Notes: generated from the letters alone by a model not told the origin. DNA of 64,000 nucleotides from Pseudomonas subflava (GCF_023823685.1 NZ_JAMXBF010000003.1:558001-622000); one strand, 5' to 3'; counted from the first letter of the stretch, positions 1 to 8,799 are shown. Numbers and translations are program-made.

Positions 1-749
1 GCCTGCGCGAGCCCCTGGTGCAGCCGGAGCTGAAACGCCGCGACGTACTGCGCGGCCTGGCCGGCCTCGGCCTGCTTGGCGGCGGCCTTTGGCTGGGCGT
101 GCACAGCCAGCCCGGCCAGACGCTGCTGGCCGACCTCAGCACAGGCAGCGAGCGTCGCGAACTGTCGCTGCCCGATGGCAGCCGCCTGAACCTGAATGCC
201 GGAAGCGCAGTCGATGTCGACTTCACGGCCGAGCGACGCCTGCTGACCCTGCGCCAAGGCTCACTGGTGGTGCAGGTCGCCGCCGATCGCAATCGTCCGC
301 TGATCGTGCGCACCGCCCAGGGCGAAGCCCGCGCGCTGGGCACGCGCTTCCTGGTCGAGCAGCAGGCCGCCAGCACCCACGTGATGGTGCTGGAACACGC
401 CGTGCAGGTCTCGCTGCCCAGCGGCGCGCGGCTCGACCTGCAGGAAGGCCAGGCCGCGCTGTTACAGGGCAATCGTATCGAACGCCTGGCCGGCGAGCAG
501 CGTTACCGCGCCGACTGGCTGGACGGCCACCTGAGCGTGCTCGACGAGCCGCTGGCCACCGTCATCGACGCCCTGCGCCCCTACCATCGCGGTCTGCTGG
601 GGGTCAGCCCACAGGTACGCGACCTGCGCGTGCAGGGTGTTTTCCCGCTGGACGACACCCGGCGCAGCCTCACCGCCCTGGCGGAAACCCTGCCGATTCG
701 TGTTGACCGCTACGGCCCCTGGCTGACCCTGGTCGGCCCGGCCAACTGA
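1..749 (+). CDS. FecR-family anti-sigma factor (5' end outside window)
   Basis: Membrane-spanning anti-sigma regulator of an iron-uptake cell-surface-signalling system. It should relay the state of an outer-membrane TonB receptor to a cytoplasmic ECF sigma factor. The frame is open from base 3 to the TGA at 747-749, and an internal GTG at 18 is not a credible start, because the cytoplasmic N-terminal domain that precedes the helix in this family would lie left of the window. Visible parts are a twin-arginine stretch (RRDVLRG), one hydrophobic helix, the FecR periplasmic domain (GSERRELSLPDGSRLNLN onward) and a C-terminal STN-like/DUF4974 segment ending in LPIRVDRYGPW. It lies 101 bp upstream of a TonB receptor with its own signalling domain. 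It is clearly paralogous to the complete FecR at 4117-5073. The cognate sigma gene is presumably just outside the left edge. Confidence 0.88.
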   Translation, partial: LREPLVQPELKRRDVLRGLAGLGLLGGGLWLGVHSQPGQTLLADLSTGSERRELSLPDGSRLNLNAGSAVDVDFTAERRLLTLRQGSLVVQVAADRNRPLIVRTAQGEARALGTRFLVEQQAASTHVMVLEHAVQVSLPSGARLDLQEGQAALLQGNRIERLAGEQRYRADWLDGHLSVLDEPLATVIDALRPYHRGLLGVSPQVRDLRVQGVFPLDDTRRSLTALAETLPIRVDRYGPWLTLVGPAN

Positions 750-764
750 ACCGGGGCGCCGGGG

Positions 765-800
765 TAAGTGAAAATTCTTCGCATTCGTGTCCGGTTTTTC
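765..800 (+). promoter_or_regulatory. Putative ECF-sigma promoter of the first TonB receptor
   Basis: GAAAAT at 770-775 is followed by TGTCCGGTTT at 788-797. The same two words (GAAAAT, then TGTCGGTTT) precede the second receptor gene at 5125-5154. GAAAAT resembles the GGAAAT -35 element of FecI-type promoters. The spacing differs between the two copies, so the assignment is tentative. Confidence 0.35.
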
Positions 801-850
801 GCGCCCGTCACACCTATCTCCTGACCCCCACACTTTTGCAGGAGATCCCC

Positions 851-3280
851 GTGTTCGAACCCTGGCCCCGTACCCTCGCCCTGTCACTATCGCTGGCCTG
901 CGCCAGCACTCTGGCTGTCGCCGAACAACGGCTGATCCGCTTCGACCTGCCCGCCGCCAGCCTGGCGCAGTCGCTCAACGCCATCGCCCGGCTGAGCGGC
1001 CAGGTGGTTTCCCTCGATCCGGCGTTGGTACAGGGCAAGCAAGCCCCGGCGATTAGCGGCGAGATGACCGCCGAACAGGCACTGCAACAAGCCTTGCAAG
1101 GCAGCGGCCTGGAGCTGCGCAGCACGCAGAGCGGTACCTACAGCGTGCAGCCCAAGGCCGACGGCGATGGCGCTCTGGAGCTGGGGACCACCACCATCAA
1201 TGGCAATGGGTTGGGGGGCGTCACCGAAGGCACCGGGTCACTGACCACCGCAGGGCCGGTGACCGCTGCGACCGGGCTTAACCTTTCACTGCGTGAAACG
1301 CCGCAGTCGGTCACGGTCATCACCCGCGAGCGCATGGAGCAACAGAATCTCAACTCCCTGGCCGAGGTCGCGGAGCAAGTACCCGGCGTGCACTTCAACT
1401 CGACCGGCACGCCAATCGGCGGCCGGACCTGGATGTATTCGCGCGGGTTCATCGTGAACAGCTATCAGGTTGATGGCGTCAACGTGCCATGGGAGACGAT
1501 GTCGGAATCCTCTCAATACGGGCATGGCGCACTGGATACCTCCATCTACGACTCCGTCACCGTGGTACGTGGCTCGACCGGCCTGATGACCGGAGCCGGT
1601 GAACCCAGTGCCTTGATGGCATTGACGCGCAAGAAGCCGACAAGCGAGCTGCAGACCACCCTGGAGGCCACCACCGGAAGTTGGGATCACTATCGCGGCA
1701 TGGCCGACGTGGGCGGGCCGCTCAACGAGTCCGGAACGCTGCGCGCACGCGTGGTGGGCGCCTACGACGAGGGCGATACCTGGGTCGACAGATACAGCAA
1801 TGAGCGCAGCATCTTCTACGGCGTGATAGAGGCAGACCTCAGCCTGGACACGCTGCTGACCGTCACCCTGGAACATGGCACTGCCGACAGCAAAGGCGCT
1901 CCCTGGGCAGCCGACTACGGCGCCTTCTTCTATTTCGCCGACGGGGAAACGCCCATTCCCCATGACGACTCCACCAGCATCGTGCCCGACTGGACTGATC
2001 TGAACAGTGATCGCAGCTACCTGACGACGACATTGGCTCACCAGTTCAGCGAAGACTGGAAGGGCAGGCTCAGCTACGGTTACGGCAAATTCAATTCCAA
2101 GATGCACCGCGGCATGATCAGCTGGCTCATCCCGGAGGACGGCTCACCTGCCGAGGGGCGCGTTCTCAGCCTCGACTACAGCTACGACACACACATTGTC
2201 GATGCCCAGCTCGACGGCAAGTACCAGCTGTTCGGACGGGAGCACGAACTCGTCACCGGCTTCAACTTCTATCGCAACGATCAGCAAGCGGATACCGCCT
2301 TCCTGAGTAACGCCTACTCGGATTTCGCGACCTGGAATAACGGCGGGCTGCATTTCAACGAGCCCAACTGGAATGACCTCGACGGCTCCGAAGACGATTA
2401 CCCCTTTGATTCGAAGATCGAACAACAAGGTGCCTTCGTCGCCACTCGGCTACACCCTACCGACCGTCTCTCGGTGATCCTGGGCGGACGCATGACCACC
2501 TGGAAGTCCCACTCGAAGGACCGTGCGACGGCCTATCACGACGCCTACGTTTGGGATGATCGTGTGTACAGCAGTGAGCTGACGCCCTACGCCGGTGTGG
2601 TGCTCGATCTCACCCAGAATCTCTCGGCCTATGCGAGCTATACGCAGATCTTCAACCCGCAGGATGTGAAGGATGCCGATGGCCGTCTGCTCGATCCGGA
2701 GGAGGGAGATACCTACGAGGTCGGGCTGAAAGGTGCGTGGTTTGATGACCGTTTGAACACGAGCATCGCCGTGTTCGAATCGAAACGCGACAACCTCGCG
2801 GTGGAAGACGGCATCAACGTGACCCCGGACGGCGATCAGGCCTACCGTGCCGAAAGCGATACCCAGGGCAGGGGATGGGAGTTCGAGGTGGCGGGAGAGT
2901 TGACACCTCGCTGGCAGGTTCAGGCGGGTTATACCTACTTCCGCAACGAGGATCACGATGGCAACGTTCTCGATGCCACACAGCCCGAGCAGCTATTCAA
3001 GCTGTATACCTCGTATCAACCGGCACTGGTGCCGAAGCTGACGCTGGGCACCAGCGTGCGCTGGCAAGACGATACCCATGTGGCAGGCGAGAGCGATCCG
3101 CTCTACGACATCGACAGCTACTTTGTGGTTGGCGCCAATGCGGATTACCAGCTGACCGAGGAGCTTTCGCTGTCACTGCTCGTCAACAATGTCCTGGATG
3201 AAGAGTACCGCGTCAGCAACTACTCCTATTCCTATGGCGCACCACTGAACGCCTCTGTCTCTGTGCGAGCGCAGTTCTAA
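851..3280 (+). CDS. TonB-dependent siderophore receptor with N-terminal signalling domain
   Basis: Outer-membrane receptor of the FecA/FpvA transducer type, about 809 residues. I chose the GTG at 851 because AGGAG (840-844) sits six bases upstream; it yields a signal peptide (hydrophobic run, then AVAEQ). Next come an STN domain (about residues 25-100, FDLPAASLAQSLNAIA), a linker, a plug domain opening with LRETPQSVTVITRERM, and a 22-strand-type barrel ending in a C-terminal Phe (RAQF). It follows its FecR at short distance, so signalling to an ECF sigma is expected. The plug carries GAGEPSALMALTRKKP where siderophore receptors normally read GxGxPGGxINxVxKxP. The ligand cannot be named from sequence; iron siderophore uptake is inferred from the family. 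Confidence 0.92.
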   Translation: MFEPWPRTLALSLSLACASTLAVAEQRLIRFDLPAASLAQSLNAIARLSGQVVSLDPALVQGKQAPAISGEMTAEQALQQALQGSGLELRSTQSGTYSVQPKADGDGALELGTTTINGNGLGGVTEGTGSLTTAGPVTAATGLNLSLRETPQSVTVITRERMEQQNLNSLAEVAEQVPGVHFNSTGTPIGGRTWMYSRGFIVNSYQVDGVNVPWETMSESSQYGHGALDTSIYDSVTVVRGSTGLMTGAGEPSALMALTRKKPTSELQTTLEATTGSWDHYRGMADVGGPLNESGTLRARVVGAYDEGDTWVDRYSNERSIFYGVIEADLSLDTLLTVTLEHGTADSKGAPWAADYGAFFYFADGETPIPHDDSTSIVPDWTDLNSDRSYLTTTLAHQFSEDWKGRLSYGYGKFNSKMHRGMISWLIPEDGSPAEGRVLSLDYSYDTHIVDAQLDGKYQLFGREHELVTGFNFYRNDQQADTAFLSNAYSDFATWNNGGLHFNEPNWNDLDGSEDDYPFDSKIEQQGAFVATRLHPTDRLSVILGGRMTTWKSHSKDRATAYHDAYVWDDRVYSSELTPYAGVVLDLTQNLSAYASYTQIFNPQDVKDADGRLLDPEEGDTYEVGLKGAWFDDRLNTSIAVFESKRDNLAVEDGINVTPDGDQAYRAESDTQGRGWEFEVAGELTPRWQVQAGYTYFRNEDHDGNVLDATQPEQLFKLYTSYQPALVPKLTLGTSVRWQDDTHVAGESDPLYDIDSYFVVGANADYQLTEELSLSLLVNNVLDEEYRVSNYSYSYGAPLNASVSVRAQF

Positions 3281-3304
3281 GACGCGTCCTGTCTTCCACC
3301 TGAA

Positions 3305-3327
3305 GGCCCACACCTGTGGGCCCTTTC
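3305..3327 (+). terminator. Rho-independent terminator after first receptor
   Basis: GGCCCACA (3305-3312) pairs perfectly with TGTGGGCC (3315-3322) across a two-base loop and is followed by CTTTCC. The T tract is short but the position, just after a stop codon, fits. Confidence 0.6.
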
Positions 3328-3565
3328 CAGGTGGCACTCTCAGCGTTTAGGGCGCCGCCCGAACATCTGGCTGAAATTCCGGGGGCCTTGTCGCGTTAGG
3401 GCAATAGGCCCGTCCAACGGCCGCAGCCCATGGCAATTAGATGGAGCGCCACGGGCGTCTTTCACCAGCCCGACGCCACGACCTAGCTCCGATGGATTGG
3501 CTGCGCGCTATCCACCCTACTTTTCTTCCACAGCATTCCCAAACCGCACGCCGCGGCCTTAGAAT

Positions 3566-3586
3566 TGCGATAAATTCTTATTTGCA
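3566..3586. promoter_or_regulatory. Putative Fur box upstream of ECF sigma gene
   Basis: The AT-rich 21-mer at 3566-3586 is an imperfect palindrome (TGCGATAA at one end, TTATTTGCA at the other; 7 of 10 base pairs complementary) and resembles Fur sites. It lies 25 bp before the ECF sigma start, where iron repression of a FecI-type gene is expected. Confidence 0.4.
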
Positions 3587-3610
3587 CTCGATTCAGAGTA
3601 AGAGGCGGAT

Positions 3611-4120
3611 ATGTCCAGCGAGGCTCTCGACGGCGTTCAGCTCGACGCGCTCTACCGCAATCATCACGGCTGGCTGCAGGGCTGGCTGCGCAAGCGCCTG
3701 GGTGACCGCGAGCGCGCCGCCGATTTAGCCCAGGACACCTTCCTGCGCCTGCTGGTGACCCGGCGCATGCCCGAGCTCGGCGAGGGTCGCCGCTACCTGG
3801 CGCAGATCGCCCGCAACCTGATCATCGACCAGTGGCGTCGCCAGCGCATCGAACAGGCTTACCTCGACACCCTCGCCGCGCTGCCGGAACCGGAAACGCC
3901 GTCGCTGGAGACCCGCGCCATGATCATCGAGACCCTGCTGCAGATCGACGCCATGCTCGATGCCATGCCGAGCAAGGTGCGCCAGGCTTTCATGCTGGCG
4001 CAGTTCGAGGGCCTGGGTTACGCCGAGATCGCCGAGCGCCTGCAGGTCAGCATCAGTTCGGTGCAGAAGTACATGACCCGCGCCATCGCCGCCTGCTACC
4101 AAGTGCTATACGCCGAATGA
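3611..4120 (+). CDS. FecI-type ECF sigma factor
   Basis: Extracytoplasmic-function sigma factor, 169 residues, the usual size for FecI/FpvI-type sigmas. Region 2 is visible at about residues 10-50 (LYRNHHGWLQGWLRKRLGD, then DLAQDTFLRLL) and region 4 at about 115-165 (MPSKVRQAFMLAQFEGLGY, AEIAERLQVSISSVQKYM). The ATG at 3611 follows a purine-rich GAGGCGG. The stop overlaps the ATG of the following fecR by four bases (ATGA at 4117-4120), so the two are translationally coupled. It should direct RNA polymerase to the receptor gene at 5219 when that receptor binds its ligand. A Fur-like box upstream suggests expression under iron limitation. Confidence 0.93.
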   Translation: MSSEALDGVQLDALYRNHHGWLQGWLRKRLGDRERAADLAQDTFLRLLVTRRMPELGEGRRYLAQIARNLIIDQWRRQRIEQAYLDTLAALPEPETPSLETRAMIIETLLQIDAMLDAMPSKVRQAFMLAQFEGLGYAEIAERLQVSISSVQKYMTRAIAACYQVLYAE

Positions 4121-5073
4121 AAGCCGACAGCCACGCCCCCATCGCGCCCGCCATCGTCGAGCAAGCCAGCCACTGGCTGATGCTGCAGTGGGACGGCCAG
4201 CTGCTCGGCGAACAGCAACGCAGCTTCGCCGCCTGGCAGGCTGCCAACCCCGAGCACCAGCGCGCCTGGCAGCGCATGCAGCAGCTGCAGCAGACCCTGG
4301 CCAGCGTACCGGGGGATACCTCGCGCGCGGTGCTGCGCGACATGCCCGACCAGCGCCGCCGCCACACCCTCAAGCTGCTCGGCCTGCTGCTGATGGCCGG
4401 CGGCAGCGGCTATGTCGCGCAATCGCAGCTGCCCTGGCGCGAAGCCATGGCCGACCTGCGCAGCGGCACCGGCGAACGCCTGCAGCGCACCCTGGCCGAT
4501 GGAAGCCAGCTGAGCCTGAACAGCGCCAGCGCGGTGAACATCCTGTTCGGTCCGAGAGAACGTCGCCTGCGCCTGCTGACCGGCGAGTTGCTGCTCGACA
4601 GCGGCAAGGACCCGGCCGGGCGGCCGCTGATCGTCGAGACCGGCGCCGGCGAGATCCAGGCCCTGGGCACGCGCTTTTCGGTGTACGAGATCGATGACGG
4701 CAGCCGCGTCGAGCTCTACGACGGCGAGCTGGAGCTGCGCCCGCGCAGTGCCCAACCCACGCGCCTGCAGGCGGGACAAAGTCGCTGGTTCTCCGCCACG
4801 CGGCTCGGCCCGCTGATGGCGGCTGACGCCAATCGCAGCGCCTGGCAGCAGGGCCGATTGATCGCCGAGCGCATGCCGCTGGGCCAGTTCCTCAGCGAAC
4901 TTTCACGCCACCGCCCCGGCGTGCTGCGCTGCGATCCGGCGGTAGCCGGGCTGCAACTGACCGGCGTGTTCCCGCTGGCCGACACCGACCGCGTGCTCAC
5001 TGCCCTGCAGCAGTCGCTGCCGATCCGGGTGAACAGCCTGACGCGCTACTGGATAACGGTCGTGCCCGCCTAA
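4117..5073 (+). CDS. FecR-family anti-sigma factor/sigma regulator
   Basis: Inner-membrane regulator of 318 residues that holds or activates the ECF sigma encoded immediately upstream. The ATG at 4117 overlaps the sigma stop. The N-terminal cytoplasmic domain (about 10-60; ASHWLMLQWDGQL, FAAWQAANPEHQRAW) is the sigma-binding DUF4880 type. A twin-arginine stretch (RRRHTLK) precedes the single helix LLGLLLMAGGSGYVA near residue 90. The FecR periplasmic domain follows (RTLADGSQLSLNSASAVNI), and the C-terminus (LQLTGVFPLADTDRVLTAL) is the STN-like part that contacts the receptor signalling domain. It sits 145 bp ahead of that receptor. It is the full-length paralogue of the truncated FecR at the left edge. 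Confidence 0.93.
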   Translation: MKADSHAPIAPAIVEQASHWLMLQWDGQLLGEQQRSFAAWQAANPEHQRAWQRMQQLQQTLASVPGDTSRAVLRDMPDQRRRHTLKLLGLLLMAGGSGYVAQSQLPWREAMADLRSGTGERLQRTLADGSQLSLNSASAVNILFGPRERRLRLLTGELLLDSGKDPAGRPLIVETGAGEIQALGTRFSVYEIDDGSRVELYDGELELRPRSAQPTRLQAGQSRWFSATRLGPLMAADANRSAWQQGRLIAERMPLGQFLSELSRHRPGVLRCDPAVAGLQLTGVFPLADTDRVLTALQQSLPIRVNSLTRYWITVVPA

Positions 5074-5124
5074 ACCGATCCTTCCCGCCCGACAAGGCGC
5101 CTGCTTCCAGCCGAAAGCCCGCCA

Positions 5125-5154
5125 GAAAATATTTCACCAGTTGCTTGTCGGTTT
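5125..5154 (+). promoter_or_regulatory. Putative ECF-sigma promoter of the second TonB receptor
   Basis: GAAAAT (5125-5130) and TGTCGGTTT (5146-5154) repeat the words found before the first receptor at 770-797. This suggests both genes are read by the same or closely related FecI-type sigma factors. Inference only. Confidence 0.35.
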
Positions 5155-5218
5155 CGCCGCATCGCTCGGGATACCTCTTGAACTCAATCCAGAAGCATTC
5201 TCAAGAGGATCGATCAGA

Positions 5219-7705
5219 ATGCCGTATCTGCCCGCTGCCACCCGCTCCCGACTGAGCCTCGCGGTTCGCCACGCCCTGTTCACCGGCCTGCTGGCCGGCG
5301 CGCCACTACTGATGACCGCCCCCCTGGCCCAGGCCGCCGATGCTGCCAGCGAACAGAGCCGCAGCTATGCCATCCCCGCCGGCCCGCTGGACCAGGCGCT
5401 GAACCGCTTCGCCAGCAAGGCCGGCATCCTCCTCGCGGTGGACGCCCAGCTCACCGCCGGCAAGCGCAGCCCGGGACTCAACGGCAGCCATACGGTGGAT
5501 GACGGCCTGGTCCGCCTGCTGCAAGGCAGCGGCCTGCGCGCCCTGAATGCCGGCGGCAGCTATGTACTGGAAAAGGCGGTGGATAGCGGCGCGGCGGTCG
5601 AGCTGGGCACCACCAACATCAATGCCAACGGACTGGGCGCCACAACCGAGGGCACAGGCTCTTACACCACTGGCTCGACCAGCGCCGCGACCAAGATGAA
5701 CCTGTCGCCACGCGAGACCCCGCAATCGGTCAGTGTCATCACCCGCCAGCGTATCGAGGATCAGAACATCAATACGCTGGGGGAAGCGATCAAGTACGCC
5801 CCCGGCGTTACCCTGAGCAAATGGGGTGGCGAACGTGAGCGCTTCAATTCGCGCGGCTTCCAGATCAACAACCTGATGATCGACGGCCTGCCGATGGAGT
5901 ATGAGGAGGCCGCGCTGTCTACCGGGCTGCTGTCCATGTACGACCGGGTCGAAGTGGTGCGTGGCGCAAGCGGTCTGATGGAAGGTGCCGGCACGCCAGG
6001 CGGCTCGATCAATCTCGTGCGCAAGCGGCCAACCAAGGAATTCCAAGGCTCGGCCACCGCTTCCGCCGGCAGCTGGGACAACTACCGCAACGAGCTGGAT
6101 CTTTCCGGGCCACTGAACGACAGCGCCACCCTGCGTGGGCGCACCGTGCTGGCCTACCAGGACAAGAACTCCTTCATCGACGATTACGAGAACCAGCGCA
6201 GCCTGTTCTACGGCATCCTCGAAGGCGACCTCAGCGAAGACACCACCCTGACCCTCGGCGCCTCCTGGAGCAAGGACAACAACCCTGGCGCCGACTGGAA
6301 CGGCCTGGGCACCTACCCTGACGGCAGCTTCCTGCCGATCTCCCGCTCCACACGTATGAGCCCGAGCTGGTCTTACTGGGATAAGGAAAGCACCACCGTC
6401 TTCGCCGAACTGGAGCACCGCTTCGCCAACGACTGGAAGGCGCGCATCGCGGCCTCCCTGGTGGAAAGCGAGATGGACATGCTCGGTACCTTCCTCAATT
6501 CCTCCACGCTGGATGCCAATGGTGATCCCTCGTTCACCATGCGCGGTGGCGCCTACAACTACGACCGCGATCAGAAAAGCATCGATGGTTATCTGTCCGG
6601 TCCCTTCCAGCTATTGGGGCGCAGCCACGAGCTGGTGCTGGGCACCAGTTACCGGCGTAGTGAACATCACGATACTGGGGCTGCAACGACCGATAACGGC
6701 AGCTTCGATATCGCCACGATCAATCCTCTGGCCTGGGACCCGGACTCATTGGCCATCCCTGAAATCGGCGCCTTCGGCACCTGGCATCGCTACCAGCAAA
6801 CCGATCAGACCGGCGTATACGGGGCCAGTCGTTTCAGCCTGACCGACCAGTTGTCGCTGATCGTCGGCAGCCGCCTCGACTGGTACGAAATGGACACCAT
6901 TCAATACGACGCCGGTTGGCCCTATGGCGAGGCTAACTACAAGACGACGCGCGAGTTCACCCCCTATGCCGGCCTCGTCTATGACCTGAACGACACCTAC
7001 TCGCTATATGCCAGTTGGACGCGCATTTTCACGCCACAGAACTACGCCACAGCCAGCGGTGGGCTGCTCGACCCCCAGGAAGGCAGTAACTATGAGCTGG
7101 GCATCAAAGGCGAATACTTTGATGGGCGTCTGAATGCCAGCCTCGCCATATTCCAGATCGACCTTGAAAATCTGCCACAGCAGCTGCCAACCGCCAGTTG
7201 CCAGGCCGGCCTCGCCGCTTGCTATGAGTCTGCGGGTGAAGTACGCAGCCGCGGCTTCGAGCTGGAACTGACCGGCGAGCTGACGCCGAGCTGGCAGGTG
7301 GCGGCCAGCTACACCTATAACCACGCCATCGTCCGCGAGTCCGCAGCAGACGGCGCCAACCCCATCGGCACCGGGATCGAAGGCAAACGCTATGGCACGA
7401 ACCTGCCGCTCAACCTGGCCAAGCTGTCGACCAGCTACCGCCTGCCGGGCGTGCTCAACCAGTGGCGCGTGGGCGGCTCGGTGTATTCGCAAAGCGACAT
7501 CTTCACGCCACAAGGCGTCGAACAGGGCGGCTACACCCTGTTCGACCTTGAGGCGGGCTATGACGTGAATAGCCAGCTGGCGCTGACGCTAAACGCGAAG
7601 AACATCTTCGATAAGCGCTACTACACCAGCATCTCTGAGCCCATTGGCAGCAACTTCTTTGGCGAGCCACGCAGCTATAACCTGACCGCGCGCTATAAGT
7701 TCTGA
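5219..7705 (+). CDS. TonB-dependent siderophore receptor with N-terminal signalling domain
   Basis: Outer-membrane ferri-siderophore receptor and signal transducer of 828 residues. I chose ATG 5219, preceded by AAGAGGA, over an upstream in-frame TTG at 5141, because it gives a clean signal peptide (basic start, GLLAGAPLLMTAPLAQAADA). An STN domain (about 40-110; YAIPAGPLDQALNRFASKAG), the plug (from SPRETPQSVSVITRQRI) and the barrel ending in ARYKF follow. The plug keeps the canonical GAGTPGGSINLVRKRP. The linker ELGTTNINANGLGATTEGTG closely matches the first receptor's, so the two cassettes are likely duplicates that diverged in ligand. Expression should depend on the sigma factor at 3611. 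Confidence 0.93.
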   Translation: MPYLPAATRSRLSLAVRHALFTGLLAGAPLLMTAPLAQAADAASEQSRSYAIPAGPLDQALNRFASKAGILLAVDAQLTAGKRSPGLNGSHTVDDGLVRLLQGSGLRALNAGGSYVLEKAVDSGAAVELGTTNINANGLGATTEGTGSYTTGSTSAATKMNLSPRETPQSVSVITRQRIEDQNINTLGEAIKYAPGVTLSKWGGERERFNSRGFQINNLMIDGLPMEYEEAALSTGLLSMYDRVEVVRGASGLMEGAGTPGGSINLVRKRPTKEFQGSATASAGSWDNYRNELDLSGPLNDSATLRGRTVLAYQDKNSFIDDYENQRSLFYGILEGDLSEDTTLTLGASWSKDNNPGADWNGLGTYPDGSFLPISRSTRMSPSWSYWDKESTTVFAELEHRFANDWKARIAASLVESEMDMLGTFLNSSTLDANGDPSFTMRGGAYNYDRDQKSIDGYLSGPFQLLGRSHELVLGTSYRRSEHHDTGAATTDNGSFDIATINPLAWDPDSLAIPEIGAFGTWHRYQQTDQTGVYGASRFSLTDQLSLIVGSRLDWYEMDTIQYDAGWPYGEANYKTTREFTPYAGLVYDLNDTYSLYASWTRIFTPQNYATASGGLLDPQEGSNYELGIKGEYFDGRLNASLAIFQIDLENLPQQLPTASCQAGLAACYESAGEVRSRGFELELTGELTPSWQVAASYTYNHAIVRESAADGANPIGTGIEGKRYGTNLPLNLAKLSTSYRLPGVLNQWRVGGSVYSQSDIFTPQGVEQGGYTLFDLEAGYDVNSQLALTLNAKNIFDKRYYTSISEPIGSNFFGEPRSYNLTARYKF

Positions 7706-7716
7706 GCAACACGTAC

Positions 7717-7747
7717 GTTGGGCTGAGGCGCCGCGCCGAAGCCCAAC
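7717..7747. repeat. Intergenic hairpin element after second receptor
   Basis: GTTGGGCT (7717-7724) and AGCCCAAC (7740-7747) are perfect inverted repeats enclosing a GC-rich loop. There is no T tract. It resembles the short palindromes scattered between Pseudomonas genes and could also end transcription of the receptor gene. The rest of 7706-7864 shows nothing else. Confidence 0.45.
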
Positions 7748-7864
7748 ATGGACTTGCGACCGGCAAAAGTTCGCAGCCGGCGGTTAGGCTGCGCTATCCC
7801 CTCAGTAACGCGGCATCTACAGACAAAAGACGGACGAGCCCGGGAAATCGCAGCTTTATGATCC

Positions 7865-8761
7865 CTACCCGTTATCGTCCTGCAGCTCCCGGCGCAGCCA
7901 GTCAGCCAGCCGCTCGGCACGGCGTTCGCCACGCCGGCTCGGCACCCACAGGGCCAGGCGCGCATCCGTCTCGACGAAGCCCCAGGGGGCGATCAGGCGG
8001 CCGGCGGCGAGGTCGTCGGCCACCAGCGCCTGTGGCGCGATGGCCACGCCGAGGCCGCTGGCGGCGGCTTCCAGCAGGTAGTAGAGGTGCTCGAAGCCCT
8101 GGCCGTGCTGCAGGCGTTGCGCATCCAGGCCCTGGACCTCGGCCCATTGCGGCCAGGCCTGCGGGCGTGAGGCGGTGTGCAGCAGCGGCTCGCCGAGCAG
8201 CGCGGCGGGCGGCTGGCCGGCCAGTTCGGCGCTGCGCGCATAGCGCGGGCTGAGCACCGGGCCGATGCGCTCCACGCCCAGCTCGAACACCTGCATGTCC
8301 GCCGGCCACGGCGGTTCGGCGAACAGCAGGGTGGCGTCGACCTGCGGGCTGCGCGGGTCCAGCTCGCCCTGGCTGGTGGACAGCTGCAAACGCAGCTCCG
8401 GCAGGTCCTTCTGCAGGCGATCCAGACGCGGGATGAACCAGCGCGCCAGCAGGCTGCCGGGGCAGCCGAGCACGAAGGGACGCTCGCGGTCCTGCTGGCG
8501 CAGTTCGGTGCACACCTCGCGCAGACGCTCGAAGGTCTCGCTGCTGACCTCGCGCAGGCGGCGGCCGGCATCGGTGAGTTTCACGCCGCGGCCGTCCTTG
8601 TCGAACAAGGCCACGCCGAGCTGTTCCTCCAGCACACGAATCTGCCGGCTCACCGCCCCGTGTGTCACATGCAGCTCGGCCGCGGCCTGGCTGATGCTGA
8701 GCAGGCGGGCAGCGGCCTCGAAGGCGCGCAGAGCATTCAGCGGGGGTAGTTCTCGGCTCAT
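7865..8761 (-). CDS. trpI: LysR-family activator of trpBA
   Basis: LysR-type regulator of 298 residues, divergent from trpB by 137 bp. This is the classic Pseudomonas trpI-trpBA arrangement, in which TrpI activates the tryptophan synthase genes in response to indoleglycerol phosphate. The winged helix-turn-helix is at about residues 15-70 ([20 protein letters not shown]), followed by the co-inducer domain from about 90 ([20 protein letters not shown]). It starts at ATG 8761. A perfect 12 bp palindrome in the intergenic gap is a likely contact site. The identification rests on both family and position; other LysR proteins share the domain layout. Confidence 0.9.
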   Translation of the reverse strand: MSRELPPLNALRAFEAAARLLSISQAAAELHVTHGAVSRQIRVLEEQLGVALFDKDGRGVKLTDAGRRLREVSSETFERLREVCTELRQQDRERPFVLGCPGSLLARWFIPRLDRLQKDLPELRLQLSTSQGELDPRSPQVDATLLFAEPPWPADMQVFELGVERIGPVLSPRYARSAELAGQPPAALLGEPLLHTASRPQAWPQWAEVQGLDAQRLQHGQGFEHLYYLLEAAASGLGVAIAPQALVADDLAAGRLIAPWGFVETDARLALWVPSRRGERRAERLADWLRRELQDDNG

Positions 8762-8777
8762 TGATTCGTGAGTTTTT

Positions 8778-8789
8778 CTGACATGTCAG
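8778..8789. promoter_or_regulatory. Candidate TrpI-binding palindrome
   Basis: CTGACATGTCAG is a perfect 12 bp palindrome in the trpI-trpB gap. It is centred about 45 bp upstream of a -10-like TAGAAT (8826-8831) that lacks a recognisable -35. That is the geometry expected for a LysR-activated promoter driving trpB. Confidence 0.45.
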
Positions 8790-8799
8790 GGCAATCTAA

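Larger units (their letters stand above)
3281..3610. other. Intergenic region between the two signalling cassettes
   Basis: This 330 bp gap holds a transcription terminator (3305-3327) near its left end and a Fur-box-like palindrome (3566-3586) just ahead of the ECF sigma gene. I see no coding potential in the middle part. A short frame at 3441-3728 is out of phase with the sigma gene and has no homology that I recognise. Confidence 0.6.
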
